DNA of 64,000 nt from Amorphochlora amoebiformis (GCA_054601695.1 BAAHQB010000224.1:124001-188000), one strand, 5' to 3'. Positions 1 through 47,308 are shown, counted from the first letter of the stretch. The notes: a model not told the origin generated them from the letters alone. Translations and numbers: made by a program.

Positions 1-151
1 TATATATATATATATATATGTGTGTATTTGTATCCACATTATATTGTATTTATATATACAATATCTATGTATACGTAGGTATACACAAACATATAATCAC
101 AGAATATATCCGTGGTATCCATAGAACATAGAAAAATGGTAATGAATATGG

Positions 152-305
152 TGGAGATCGTTGGAGATTGCTGGAGATTCTGGAGATCCCGGAGATCGCC
201 GGAGATCTCTGGAGATCTCTGGAGATCCCAGAGATTGCTGGAGATCTCTGAAGATCCGGAGATCGCCGGAGATCGCTGGAGATCTCTTGAGATCCTGGAG
301 ATTGA
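152..305. repeat. GGAGATC(T/G) minisatellite
   Basis: Degenerate tandem copies of a 9-18 base unit built on GGAGATCTCTGGAGATC. It starts a few bases inside the intron that follows the minus-strand exon ending at 311. It accounts for the repetitive open frames there. Confidence 0.8.
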
Positions 306-310
306 CATAC

Positions 311-1033
311 CTTCCGACACTTTCGCACATAATTTTGCGGACAACACTTCTTATATTGGTCTCCCTTTCCGCATGTATGCTTTCCACACGCCTAGGGTTA
401 GGATTAGGGTTAGGGTTAGGGTTAGGGTTAGGGTTAGGGTTAGAGTTAGGGTTAGGGTAAGGGTTAGGGTTAGGGTTAGGGTTAGGGTTAGGGTTATATA
501 TATATATGTGAAAACATAAACATACTTCTATATATATCATACTCATACATATATGCATACATACGTAGTTACATACAATATATTGTATATATTTATATAT
601 ATATTTATATACATATATATATATATATATCCATTTCTCTTATCTTTCCCCTCCTTATCTCTATCTTTTTTTTTTTAATAATATTCTTTCGGGTGACTTG
701 ACACGTGTGCGGGTTTTTAATAATATTCTTTCGGGTTACTTGACACGTGTGCGGGTTTTTTAATAATATTCTTTCGGGTGACACGTGTGCGCGTTTTTAA
801 TAATAATTTTTCAGGTTACTCGACACGTGTGCGGGTTTTTTAATAATATTTTTTCGGGTTACTTGACACGTGTGCGGGCAGCAAAACCGCCTTTCTCCAT
901 CAGGAAATCCTACACATACATATTTACCTTTGGATATACATATCTACTTTTGGATATATAAGTATATATTATGTATATATATATATATATTATCTATATA
1001 TAATTGACATATCATTGATACACATATATATAT

Positions 1034-1070
<37 letters not shown>

Positions 1071-1272
1071 ACAACCTATTGGATATATAAGTAAATATTA
1101 TGCATATATATATATATATATGTTATCTATGTGTTACGTACACATAATTGTATATATCATTTTATCCATATACACATATATACATACATATTTACCTTTT
1201 GGATATGTATGTATATATTATGTTTGTACACACATAAATAATGTATTATGCACACACAATTGCATATATCAT

Positions 1273-1310
<38 letters not shown>

Positions 1311-2154
1311 GTACACACACATATATATATATATATGTATTTATATATCTATACATACATAAACACATATACACTCATACATAAATTTATTCGTCTTTAA
1401 ATTACTTCATAAATTTTAGGGTTAGGGTTAGCCTTAGGGTTGAGTTAGGGTTAGCACTAACGCTAAGGTTAGGGTTAGAGTCACTGCTAAGGTTAGGGTT
1501 AGGGTTAGGGTTAGGGTTAAGGTTAGGGTTAGAGTCACTGCTAAGGTTAGGGTTAGGGTTAGGGTTAGGGTTAAGGTTAGGGTTAGAGTCACTGCTAAGG
1601 TTAGGGTTAGGGTCAGGGTTAGGGTTAAGGTTAGGGTTAGGGTAAGCGTTAGTGTTAGGGTTATGATTAGGGTTAGGGTTAGGGTTAGGGTTAGGGTTAG
1701 GATTAGGGTTAGGGTTAGGGTTAAGGTTAGAATTAGGGTTAATGTTACGGTTAGGTTTATCGTTAGGGTGCGGATTAGGGTTAGGGTTAATGTTAGGGTT
1801 AGTGTTAGGGTTAGGGTTAGGGTTAGGGTTAGGGTTAGGGTTAGGGTTAGGGTTCGGATTAGGGTTAGGGTTAACGTTAGGGTTAAGGTTAGGGTTAGGG
1901 TTAGGGTTAGGGTTAGGGTTCGGATTAGGGTTAGGAACGTCAGGGTTAGGGGTAACGTTAGGGTTAGGGTTAGTGTTAGGGTTAGGGTTAGGGTTAGGGT
2001 TAGGGTTAGGGTTAAGGTTAGGGTTAGGGTTAGGGTTAAGGTTAGGGTTAGGGTACCCCCTCGTTTGCAAGACTCGTAGGGAGTATTAAAAATTGGAAAT
2101 TCGTCCATATCAGCTACAAATATATTTTGATATATATATATATATATATGTATG

Positions 2155-2185
<31 letters not shown>

Positions 2186-2970
2186 GCGTATATGTACTAC
2201 ATATATTTATATATACGAATATATTTATGTATGTGTATGTGTTATCCACATATATATATATATATACATATACATATATGTATATATATATATATATATA
2301 TATAAAGTATATATATATATATATATTTAGATACATATATATAAAACATATACCTATCCATACAAAGTCGTCCCTATGATTTCTTGCGTTCAGAATGCAC
2401 CTTAGGGTTAGGTAAGGGTGTCCGTTAGGGTTAGGGTTAGGGTTAGGGTTAGGGTTAGGGTTAGGGTTAGGGTTAGGGTTAGGGTTAGGGTTAGGGTTAG
2501 GGTTAGTGTTAAGATTCAGGTTAGGATTACAGTTGGAGACGTTACAATTAGGGTTAGGATGCTAGAATCAGGGTCAGGGTTAGGGTTAGGGTTAGGGTTA
2601 GGGTTAGGGTTAGGGTTAGGGTTAGGGTTAGAATATGGTTGAGTTTAGATTAGGGCTACGCGTTGTAATAGGCAGACTTGTGACCGTGGGGTCTGTAGGT
2701 CCAAAATAGGTCGTTTTTCATCTAGTACATGTTTTAAATGATACTCTTTTCGTCTAATAGAGTTCATGTGATATATATAACAGAGGTCGTTTCATCAAGG
2801 GTATGTGATGTGAGGTGTTTGTTCATTTCATCGAGAGAGTACTTATGATGTAATCGAGTACTTTTTTATGATGTATTTATGTGTTTGATAGAGGTCATTT
2901 TTTTATGTAGATTGTTATCTAGAAATTCTTAATTTTAGCTCTGATAACGTGCATGAGTATGCCATGTATA

Positions 2971-3015
<45 letters not shown>

Positions 3016-3231
3016 TACACGCACATATATTATATATATATATAAAAATATATATATATATATTTATATATATGTATATATATTTATAACATGTGCATAT
3101 TGTTTACACAATATATATATATATATATCCATACATATATATATATATATATATATACATAATATGTAAATATATATATACCGGCGTCATTGCAACTTGT
3201 GTGTACACAGAGGGAACAAGAGATACAAACC

Positions 3232-3314
<83 letters not shown>

Positions 3315-3377
3315 GTATATATTTATATATTTGTATATATATAAATATATATATATATATATAAGCAGGATATGATG

Positions 3378-3421
<44 letters not shown>

Positions 3422-3485
3422 ACAATACATATATATATATGTTGTTTTACACATATTCATTTTATGGAAAGGATATATTTATATA

Positions 3486-3529
<44 letters not shown>

Positions 3530-3727
3530 ATACAACAATATATATATATATCTAAATACATATATATATATAGGTATGTATACATATATGTTCATATAGC
3601 GTACAATTTTAAATATGTATATATATATATATATAAATACATAATCATTATTTTGATATATATATTGATATAAATACACAGAATATCCTAACCCCTCCTC
3701 AATCCAGTCACTTAGCGTGACAGCCAT
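311..3727 (-). CDS. Cysteine-rich protein with CCPxxCxxCG-type module (partial gene, several exons)
   Basis: Five coding islands on the minus strand: 3680-3727 (a possible ATG start, [16 protein letters not shown]), 3182-3230 ([16 protein letters not shown]), 2354-2400 ([15 protein letters not shown]), 2057-2113 ([19 protein letters not shown]), 863-909 ([15 protein letters not shown]) and 311-391 ([17 protein letters not shown] then [10 protein letters not shown]). The last four join in phase with GT/AG borders: donors GTATAT, GTACCCTAACCC and GTAACCC; acceptors CCTAAG, TTGTAG, TGTAG and CCCTAG. The first two also join in phase, but 3182 to 2400 does not, so an exon between 2640 and 3180 is missing. 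The joined C-terminal part has the spacing CCPxxCxxCGxxxC...CCP...C, like a disulfide-rich module I recall from stramenopile-type algal proteins; the second half also looks superficially like a SEC-C zinc motif. Function unknown. The gene probably continues past the left edge after the donor at 310. Confidence 0.55.
396..492. repeat. Interstitial telomeric array (TTAGGG on plus)
   Basis: Tandem TTAGGG with few variants, directly abutting the acceptor of the minus-strand exon that starts at 391. Read on the minus strand the array ends ...CCCTAACCCTAG, and CCCTAG is the 3' splice site. Confidence 0.9.
690..880. repeat. Tandem repeat of an exon end plus donor, about 5 copies
   Basis: Each unit contains GACACGTGTGCGGG followed by TTTTTAATAATATTCTTTCGGGT. 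On the minus strand this is the last bases of the exon ending at 863 (CGCACACGTGTCAA) plus its donor GTAACCCGAA, repeated downstream in the intron with decay of the reading frame. Confidence 0.75.
1415..2053. repeat. Interstitial telomeric array (TTAGGG on plus)
   Basis: About 100 TTAGGG hexamers with sporadic variants, and three longer period repeats around GTCACTGCTAAGG near 1480-1600. It lies in the intron downstream of the minus-strand exon ending at 2057, whose donor is GTACCCTAACCC, so the array begins within the donor itself. Confidence 0.9.
2403..2640. repeat. Interstitial telomeric array (TTAGGG on plus)
   Basis: Two clean TTAGGG blocks separated by a degenerate stretch. On the minus strand it ends in CCCTAAG, which serves as the acceptor of the exon starting at 2400. 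Confidence 0.9.
2641..2960. other. Unassigned unique sequence
   Basis: A non-repetitive AT-rich stretch. By phase argument a missing exon of the cysteine-rich gene should lie here or just to the right, but I could not fix one with both splice borders and matching phase. Confidence 0.4.
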
Positions 3728-3769
3728 TTGTTGAAAAAACCTTCAATTATACCAAAACTTCTATTAGTT

Positions 3770-5060
3770 AGAGTTAGGGTTAGGGTTAGGGTTAGGGTTA
3801 GGGTTACAGTTATACTTATTGTTAGGGTTAGGGTTACGGTTATACTTAGGGTTAGGGTTGGGTTTAGACTTAGGCCTAACAGTAAACTTAATCTAAATGT
3901 ATCGCTGAAATGCTTCATGTTACCAATAACGAGACTCCAAACTCAAATCCTAACCCTAACCCTAACCCTAACCCTAACCCTAACCCGACACCCTAACCCG
4001 ACACCCTAACCCGACACCCTAACTCGAGCCCAAATGCTTCGTGTTGCCAATAACTAAACTCCTAACTCAAATCCCTTCCCTAACCCTAAACCCTAGCCCT
4101 AACCCTAACCATAACCCTAACTCTAACCCAAATGCGTCATGTTACCAATAACCTAACCCTAATCCTAACCCTAACCCTAACCCTAATCCTAACCTGAACC
4201 CTAACCCTAACCCTAACCCTAACCCAAATGCTTGTTTTACCAATAACTAGACTCAAAACTCAAATCCTAAACCTAACCCTAAACCTAATCCTAACCCTAA
4301 CCCAACCCTAACCTGAACCCTACCCTAACCCTAACCCTAACCCTACTCCTAACCCTAACCATACTCCGAACCCTAACCCTAACCCTAACCCTAACCCTAA
4401 CCCTAGCCTCAACCCTAGTATACAGTTTTAGGTATGGTTTGATTAGGATAACATTAAATGCGAAAAGTCATTCGATCAGGGCTATGGTTAGGGTTAGGGT
4501 TAGGGTTAGGGCTAGGGTTAGGGTTGGGGTTATGGTTAGGGTTAGGGTTAGGATTATGGTTAGGGTTAATAGGATTAGGGTTAGGGTTAGGGTTAGAGTC
4601 ATGGTAGGGTCATAGATAACGCAGTATACGTATATCCATGATATGTTAGAATTAGGGTAAGGATTAGGGTTAGGATTAGGATTAGGAATAGGATTAGGGT
4701 TAGGGTTAGGGTTAGGATTAGGGTTAGGATTAGGATTAGGGTTAGGATTAGGGTTAGGGTTAGGATTAGGGTTAGGATTAGGGTTAGGGTTAGGATTAGG
4801 GTTAGGATTAGGGTTAGGGTTAGCAACCAGTGAGTTTTTAAGAAGGGAACAGCGATGTAGACGTGTGAAAAGCTAGGGTTAGGGTTAGGGTTAGGATTAA
4901 GGTCAGGGTTAGGGTTAGGGTTAGGGTTAGGGTTAGGGTTAGGGTTAGGGTAAGGGTTAGGGTTACGGTTAGAATTAGGTTAAGGTAAGGGTTAGGATTA
5001 GGGTAATATGGGTTAGGGTTAGGATTAGGGTTAGAAGGGTTAGAATTCTGAGGAAATCTC
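3770..5060. repeat. Compound telomeric arrays in both orientations
   Basis: TTAGGG to about 3880, then CCCTAA from 3945 to 4412, then TTAGGG again from 4487 to 5045. Within the CCCTAA part a 40-base non-telomeric element (AATGC..CATGTTACCAATAACNAGACTC) recurs at about 3908, 4030, 4132 and 4230. The 4487-5045 part is interrupted by one plausible minus-strand exon at 4828-4872. Confidence 0.85.
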
Positions 5061-5096
5061 CGGTTGGAATTGATCTAATATTCTGATATATCACTA

Positions 5097-5138
<42 letters not shown>

Positions 5139-5275
5139 GCATATATCACATATATATACGCGAAAATAAATGTATGTACGTACATATACGTATAAACATG
5201 TAGGTCGGGTTTAAGTTGCTCATTTATGTATTGAACATGTGTTAATGGTGATACAGTTTTTACCTCAAATACATA

Positions 5276-5311
<36 letters not shown>

Positions 5312-5413
5312 CACATATATATATACATAGGTGAAAGAAAGAATCTAGTGGTAGGCTGGGGTTTTGTTGGCATATACCGTAAGGGTTTGTTATTTCCTCA
5401 TAAGTATTTAGTG
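4828..5413 (-). CDS. Minus-strand exons of unknown gene
   Basis: Three open islands with splice-like borders: 5327-5413 (contains [20 protein letters not shown]; donor GTATAT), 5198-5263 ([20 protein letters not shown]; acceptor TTGAG, donor GTTTAT) and 4828-4872 ([15 protein letters not shown]; acceptor CCCTAG, donor GTTGCTAACCC). Amino-acid composition is ordinary, unlike the repeat-derived frames around them. Phases between the first and second island do not match, so at least one exon is missing. They may be 3' exons of the large gene upstream if its terminal stop at 5521 is spliced away, or a separate gene. No family recognised. Confidence 0.4.
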
Positions 5414-5520
5414 CTTGGTTCAGGGTTAGGGTTCGAGTTAGGTTAGGATTATTAGAGGTATAAAAAACGTGAACAGTTTGCATTAGGGTTAGGGTTAAGA
5501 GTCAGGGTTAAGAGTTAGGG

Positions 5521-35013
<29,493 letters not shown>

Positions 35014-35018
35014 GGTAA

Positions 35019-35066
<48 letters not shown>

Positions 35067-35166
35067 ATATATGTGTGTGTATATATGTGTATATATATAA
35101 TATATATACATATATATATATCTATATATATATATATATATGTATATATATGTGTGTGTATATGTG

Positions 35167-35216
<50 letters not shown>

Positions 35217-35290
35217 AATATATCAACTTATATTCATCCATATCTCTCTACTGTATCAAAAATATAAGTCTAAATATATGTATACACACG

Positions 35291-35328
<38 letters not shown>

Positions 35329-35513
35329 ACACATTGTAGCAGTATTAGACTAAATCTCTAGGGCTTGAAGATAGTATATATACATATTATATAAAAGTAT
35401 AAACGTATATGCATCCATCAAAGATATAAGTATGAATATACGTATACGCACGTTATATATAGTTTTATATATAGTTTTACTCTTGGTAGACGAAATCTAT
35501 AGGGTTTGGAGTT

Positions 35514-35528
35514 AGTACACATACATAT

Positions 35529-35607
<79 letters not shown>

Positions 35608-35617
35608 GAGATATTAA

Positions 35618-35653
<36 letters not shown>

Positions 35654-35917
35654 GTATATGTATAATGTATATAAATATATATACACATATATATATTTAA
35701 TACTTAAATATACATATATGTATACATAATATGTTATATATATATATATATACATATGATATAGATATATATATATAGCATATTTATTTTTGTATACGTG
35801 TTTATATATATAAAAATATATATGATAATATATACACATATATATGATATACTTACATATACATACATATGTATACCTGTATATATGTGTGTATATGTGT
35901 ATGTGACACACAAATAT

Positions 35918-35973
<56 letters not shown>

Positions 35974-36755
35974 GCACTCGCACTTGTACTAGCAGAAGTC
36001 TCCATGTCTCTATATCCTCTTTCTTTTCTCTCTATCATATATATATATATATATGTATATTATATATATATATATATATAAATATATTTACATATATACA
36101 AATATATATGTCTTTCCTTCGATATTGGTTATCCACCACCCGCACACCCACATACCTATGGATGCACCAGGCGGTCAAGACAAGGCTGGAAGCCTACACT
36201 GGCTCTAATCTAGTCGTGGATGAGCGAGAATGTTCTAGATCTAGTCATGATGCATCGAGTTAAATCTGGTAAATTTTCTAGTGGCCATAAATTTACGTAA
36301 GAGATGAATACTAAGTGTAACTACGCGAGTAACCGTAAATGCGCTCATCGTACAGCTATGAATTCGACTAACAATGTTTACCAATTTTAAACCAGTTGAA
36401 ACAAGTTTTCTAACATGACGTGACGCGACACATGCACTAGTAGGTTATCTATTTACTAGATGCTAGAGATTTAGTCTTGTTATCTGTCCGAGTATCTACA
36501 GTCTGAAAACATAACTGGCCGTGCCGTCCATCCTCGATTAGTTTCGAACGCATACGTTTGTTTGATGGGGAGGATGAGTCTGACGACTCGTACTAGTCCA
36601 GCTAGTGAACAGTTTACAACAGTCTACGGCTTGGGTCTGATATGAAAATATGATAGACTGAAATATTAATAATATACATGTCATTATGTATATAAATGAA
36701 GTACACCATTACACATACATATAAACACGAAAATAGTATATATCAAAATATGTAC

Positions 36756-36830
<75 letters not shown>

Positions 36831-36862
36831 TGTTAATATAGATATATACATACATATATGTA

Positions 36863-36902
<40 letters not shown>

Positions 36903-36906
36903 CATA

Positions 36907-36974
<68 letters not shown>

Positions 36975-37026
36975 TATATACATATACATATATATGTAAA
37001 TATATATATATATATATATACATATA

Positions 37027-37060
<34 letters not shown>

Positions 37061-37402
37061 TATGTATATGTATCTAAATATGTACCTGTATATTTCTATA
37101 TGGATTGTATGTTATACAATTTTGTATGTAGTAGACACACTTGTGTACTATTCTAACTGTACAAAAATCCCACCTGAATATACAGGATACGTGAACAATC
37201 GGACAAGCTCAGACAGATGAGATGCTGACATTCTTCTCGTCTTGAAGATGAGGAATCCTACCACGTACACATCAGCTTATGCGTACACCGAGAAATAAAT
37301 CTTGAAGACTGGATATGATCCAGGATGTTAACTTAGAAATATCCAGATATCATCAATCTGGTGGAATCTCAAATTTAGTGTTGGCGGACATATTTTGGCT
37401 GC
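35514..37402. other. Intergenic region between convergent HPPK-DHPS and RING genes
   Basis: (AT)n to about 36110, a unique 560-base stretch at 36110-36670 in which I see no supportable exon, then (AT)n to 37075 and unique sequence into the 3' end of the RING gene. No RNA gene recognised. Confidence 0.5.
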
Positions 37403-38420
37403 TCACTCTTGAGCCCCTTGGAGTACTGAGAACATACACACGGGGCAAGAAGGCTTGGACTTGAGCCACTTATCAATACAGTGGACGTGAAAACTATGCA
37501 TGCACGGAATCGTGCGAAGCTCGTCGCCTGCCACCAGATTTTCCAGGCAAATTGCACAAACGGGGCATTTTTTCCCTTTTGACTCTCTGAGTGTATACAC
37601 GTGGAGTTAGTTGCACATGCTGGGTGGTGTGGTGTAGGGTGAGTGCATTGCAAATTTGAATTTTACTTTTCTGCGTAGACATGGCGAGGGAATCTATCAA
37701 TTTGGGATTGATGCAGTCCGTTCTGGATCCGAGTTCCTTCATCTAGCCGAAGAAGCTCGTCGTAATCTATGCGTGGGATAAAAACATTACATGTGAATTG
37801 TATGTAATACACTCATAAGCACAGCAAAAATTAAATTGTTCATACTGATCGATGTTTACCGTTTGCATCAAAATCTCCTTCTCTAAGTATCAATCGAAGG
37901 TGACGTAAGTTGACCCCGAGAAGGTAGTCCGAACCTTGTCGCTGCTGACCACCGGCGGCGAAAATGTGCTGGGGAATCTGCTCGTACGGCATTTGCTGCT
38001 CGCGCCTGAAACGAGAAGGTCAAGGGACGGAAGTGACCAAATGTTATCAATTACCTTCGTTCTGCAAGCCGAAGCGGGACAAGGAGGGTGGTCACGACAC
38101 AAACCATGAGAACTAGCCCGGCCAAAATGTAACCCTGGTCGCCCAACTTGACAACCACTATCGCATATACGAGGACCATGCAGAGGAGAAGAAGCATAAG
38201 CATGACGACTATTCTTCGCCTGATTGGGAGGTTAGTGTTCTCCGTGCATCCCAAACCGAGGACGAGTATTTTTGATTCACCTTGACCTCCCATAGTATCC
38301 CCGTCGCATTCGTTGGCACAACCGCGTCTAAAAAGATGCAAATCATAAAATTGGTTTAAATTTGGATATGACAGTCCTATAGAGAGAGCGTACCAGGCAA
38401 TCGCCGTCTTGCACCTCCAT
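37403..38420 (-). CDS. Two-TM RING-H2 E3 ubiquitin ligase
   Basis: Predicted membrane-anchored E3 that would recruit an E2 through its RING. Exons on the minus strand: 38394-38420, 38281-38327, 38055-38219, 37860-38005, 37667-37766, 37403-37586; introns of 66, 61, 49, 93 and 80 nt, all GT-AG, all in phase, total 222 residues. The second intron shows a CTAAC branch site just before its acceptor. Residues 28-48 and 55-74 are hydrophobic helices with a short KLGDQG loop. The C-terminus is RING-H2: C172-x2-C175-x14-C190-x-H192-x2-H195-x2-C198-x10-C209-x2-C212 (CAICLENL...CMHSFHVHC...CPVC). ATG gives MEVQDGDCLTRL; no better upstream start seen. This gene lacks repeat-filled introns and so differs from every neighbour. 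The substrate is not predictable. Confidence 0.93.
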
Positions 38421-39268
38421 CGTGTGTCGTCTTGTGAGGTCTTACAGGTTTGATATCCCCTTATTAAACTATTATTATATCAAAATGATATATCAACCTT
38501 CCAATATGTTGATTATCCATTTTTAGATACCTCAAACCTTCGGAATCCAAATATCCTTTCGGTTGCGAAACATCTTTTCGGCTCCGAATGGTCAGCTCGC
38601 AAGTGCCACCCAGCGAGCTCAAAGCGCCTGGAATCGTGGCATACAACATTCATGTGGTTCATTACTGGTATAATCCTGAGATATAGTTCTGTTATCTCTA
38701 TTGTCCAAAATATATATATAAAATAAGGTAACACAACACGTTTCGCCCGATTTCATTTTACTTTCTAAGCGGGAAGGACTCTTTGTCCATTTCCACCATC
38801 TCTACGTATCTAAATCACCACCGTATACCTCTAAATTACTTCTGATAGAATTTCTATGTATGTGGTACGCAGAGAGGTGAAAGGATAAAAGAGATGTAGA
38901 GAGGGTAGAGAACATGATGTCCGCTCCCTAGCCATGGGCAGCGTGGTCATGTTCAAGACCGACCATGTCATTTTCTTTCCATTCGTTTTGGATAGCGAAA
39001 TCCATTCGGAAAAATGGAAAAGAAAGGCCTAGTCTGGATTCGAACCTGAGCTCTCCCTTAGCTCGGAGTGTGTAATCACCTGCGTCCAGTCATGTGATTG
39101 TGTTTATTTTTGCGGGTCGTAAATATCTAAGGGCGTGTTTTGGAGCTAATGTAAATACTGTCATGGTCTCAATCATTTCTTTTTCTTCTCGTATGTATGT
39201 ACATGACTAGTGTGAACGCGAGGGATGTTAAATTATAAATATTATATTTATACATATAATACATATAC

Positions 39269-39299
<31 letters not shown>

Positions 39300-39350
39300 C
39301 CGATGTATATATACATACATATAAAAATATATGAATTAAATATTAAAAAC
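38421..39350. other. Unassigned upstream region of the RING gene
   Basis: Mostly unique sequence. On the minus strand 38530-38650 is open and protein-like (contains GTCELTIRSRKDVSQPKGYL), which may be an exon of another gene or chance; I could not fix its borders. Confidence 0.3.
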
Positions 39351-39359
39351 AAATACAAA

Positions 39360-41193
<1,834 letters not shown>

Positions 41194-41256
<63 letters not shown>

Positions 41257-41288
41257 TATCTAAAAATATTATAATACATATTCACATG

Positions 41289-41331
<43 letters not shown>

Positions 41332-42760
41332 CATACATATCTAAGAACATATATACATATATACAGATATTTCTTATCATATTTTCATTCAGTGCAAGAG
41401 TATAGTATACCATGGGTAGTCACCCTTTTGGTCGAAACCCGTTTGACTCCATCCGTTTGGATTTTGGGTAACCGACATATGGTAGTCGGATGTTTGACCG
41501 CGAATCAGAAGCGTGACATGGCGTGACGTCACGCGTTGTTATCTAATAGTGTCAAGCCTAAGCCCCGTTATTCCTGGATAGTATCGGGTAGTACCGGGTG
41601 AGGTAATCATAAGCAATGTCTGGGGATATGTGGTGATCTGCAGCAGCATATCTGTAAATATTTTCTAAACTTTGTCAGTATTTAAGAATAATATATGTAA
41701 GTATGAAGATATATAATCATTTGTAACCAGTATATGCTATATATATATATATATATATACATTATATATATATATTATATATATATATATATATATAATA
41801 TTACATACGTATATATATCTAAATATATATATAAATATATATATATATATATGCATACATTTCTATTCAATTACATTATATATACATACATATACATACA
41901 TATATATATATGTACATATATATACATATATATATATATATGATACTCTATATACATCAGATAACACACGACCTCTTCCAAGGGACCCTCAGCTTCATAC
42001 TATTCTGGACCTTGTTCAACAACATCGTACATATATATTAGCCATACTTACTTCCACTACTTCTAGTACATTCAAGACTTGCGATCCAATCGGGTTACGC
42101 CCGGCTTTCTCTAAGTTTTCTTGCCATCAATGAATTCGAATTTTCAACGCTGCCTGCGACACGACTATTGGCTGGGTTCCTTCCGATGATAATATATATA
42201 TAGTATAACCTAGATATCCTAGATGTCTAGTGAGTATATCCTATATCTAGTATATCTCTTGAAGCTCATATATCATATAAATATATATGTATATATATAT
42301 ATATATATACTAGATCTATATTTCCTATATATATACTAGTATAATAGGAATATGCGAGTCAATGATTAGATCCTTGATCTTTTATCTTATCTAGCTTATG
42401 ACCATTTCTACGCTACTACTAGACTAGTGCTAGTATCGGCCATGAGTTGATGGATAAGCTAGATAAATACTAGAATCAATAGATACACTCCAGATCATGA
42501 CTCTAGATATTAATTCTCTCTAGTCTCTAGACTCTAGCTCTACTTCAGCTAGCTTATGTCTAGATATGTAGGCGGCCGCTACATATATGAAGTAGATGAA
42601 CCGGACGAAGCCAAAGCAGCCAGTAATTTTATCCCGTAACCGTAAAACCAAGCCGTTTTACGTACGTTTTGTAACTGACGCGCAGCACTAAGCTAGCTAG
42701 CCATCACTAATTCTTCGCCCAAGTTTGCTGACTAGCCTGAGAACTATCGCCAGATTCTGA
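41194..42760. other. Unassigned region with CRE-like palindrome
   Basis: Unique sequence at 41380-41660 and 41980-42190, a stretch rich in CTAG/TAGA tetramers at 42200-42560, and mixed sequence to the stop of the next gene. No exon with two good borders found. Confidence 0.4.
41521..41534. promoter_or_regulatory. 14-bp perfect palindrome GCGTGACGTCACGC
   Basis: Contains the full cAMP-response/bZIP site TGACGTCA. Located upstream of the minus-strand exons ending at 41193, so it could be their promoter element; this is positional inference. A second TGACGTCA lies at 53185-53192. Confidence 0.4.
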
Positions 42761-45851
<3,091 letters not shown>

Positions 45852-45877
45852 CTATATAATATATATATACATATATA

Positions 45878-45916
<39 letters not shown>

Positions 45917-45917
<1 letters not shown>

Positions 45918-45962
45918 ATCTTAAAAACGAAATCTCTCGAGAATAAATGCGAATGTCCTGCA

Positions 45963-46026
<64 letters not shown>

Positions 46027-46217
46027 TACATAATCTTAAAACGAAATCTCTCGAGTATAGATACTCATGTCCTGCAGGAGCTGTATATATACATATATGT
46101 ATGTAAATATATATATATATATATATACATATTCATATATATACATATACATGTATGTATACATTATATAATCTTAAAGGAAATCTTTCGAGTATAAATA
46201 CGCATGTCTTGTACGAG

Positions 46218-46222
<5 letters not shown>
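45917..46222 (-). repeat. Three upstream echoes of the exon at 45773-45851
   Basis: Copies at about 45917-45967, 46030-46084 and 46168-46222 carry the acceptor and the 5' part of the exon (CTCGTGCAGGACATGCGTAT, then TTATACTCGAGAGAT), then a shared TTTAAGATTA tail, and lack the CPLC-coding half. Confidence 0.88.
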
Positions 46223-46261
<39 letters not shown>

Positions 46262-46270
46262 GCATATGTG

Positions 46271-46306
<36 letters not shown>

Positions 46307-46567
46307 ATATATATATAATATACATATATACACATATATACATATATATATATGTTTATATGCATATACACTATAAAAATAGCATGAGTAACGGAGGGAA
46401 TGTATATGTATATATTTATATACATATATATATATATATATATATACTATATATACTATATGTATACACATATACATATTATATATATCTGCATACATAC
46501 ATATTCAACAGAAAGAGGAAAATAGACACCTCCAAAAAAAAAAGAGACAGAGAGAGACACATACATA

Positions 46568-46689
<122 letters not shown>

Positions 46690-46744
46690 TACACATACAT
46701 ATATATACACACAATATCACACATCTACATACACGAAATCAAAG

Positions 46745-46952
46745 CTATCCTAAGTATACAAGAGACAGAGAAAAACCTAAAGAGTAACCAAAACAATAAG
46801 AGCCTAAATAAAACAACAGACAGAGGCATATAGCGGTAGATATGTAGATATTATACTCGAGGGCGCTCAGAGCAGGGGGAGAGGGGGGGTCAGTGTCTAG
46901 AGACGCTTGGGCATGGGTTTCTATAAATGAAAATCCATTCTGGGGCTCGTCG
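46745..46952 (-). CDS. Terminal exon coding an acidic stretch and a C-terminal hydrophobic tail
   Basis: Acceptor CCACAG, then 69 codons to TAG: acidic/proline part ([19 protein letters not shown]) followed by a hydrophobic segment ([20 protein letters not shown]) close to the stop, which would suit a tail-anchored membrane protein. Composition is not repeat-derived. Two other frames are partly open, so strand and frame are not certain. It would be the last exon of a minus-strand gene whose upstream exons may include 47655-47698. Confidence 0.35.
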
Positions 46953-46956
46953 CTGT

Positions 46957-46994
<38 letters not shown>

Positions 46995-47241
46995 CTTTAG
47001 TTAGGTGTAATGTGTTTGTATATATGTATCTATATTTCATGTGTATATAGGTAAATGTATACCATATATGTGTAGACCATGTGTTTGTATATCTATCTAT
47101 ATATATAGATATGTATATATAGTGTGAGCTAGTTTCTGTGGGAAAATTCCTACTAATAGCTGCTCGCTGCGTAATGCATATATATTATTTATACATATAT
47201 TAATATACATAGGTAGGTAAATATATGTATATATGTATATG

Positions 47242-47272
<31 letters not shown>

Positions 47273-47276
47273 GTAT

Positions 47277-47308
<32 letters not shown>

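Noticed and set aside
1402-2336. Long open frames reading NPNPNP, LTLTLT or RVRVRV
   Set aside because: They are all-frame translations of the CCCTAA/TTAGGG hexamer, open in several frames on both strands at once.
396-2640. Chromosome end (true telomere)
   Set aside because: Arrays are short, degenerate, in both orientations, separated by unique exons and found all along the window; they are interstitial.
39030-39105. tRNA gene suggested by GGATTCGAACC
   Set aside because: The T-loop-like sequence lacks a pairing T-stem, and no acceptor stem or anticodon arm could be drawn on the minus strand.
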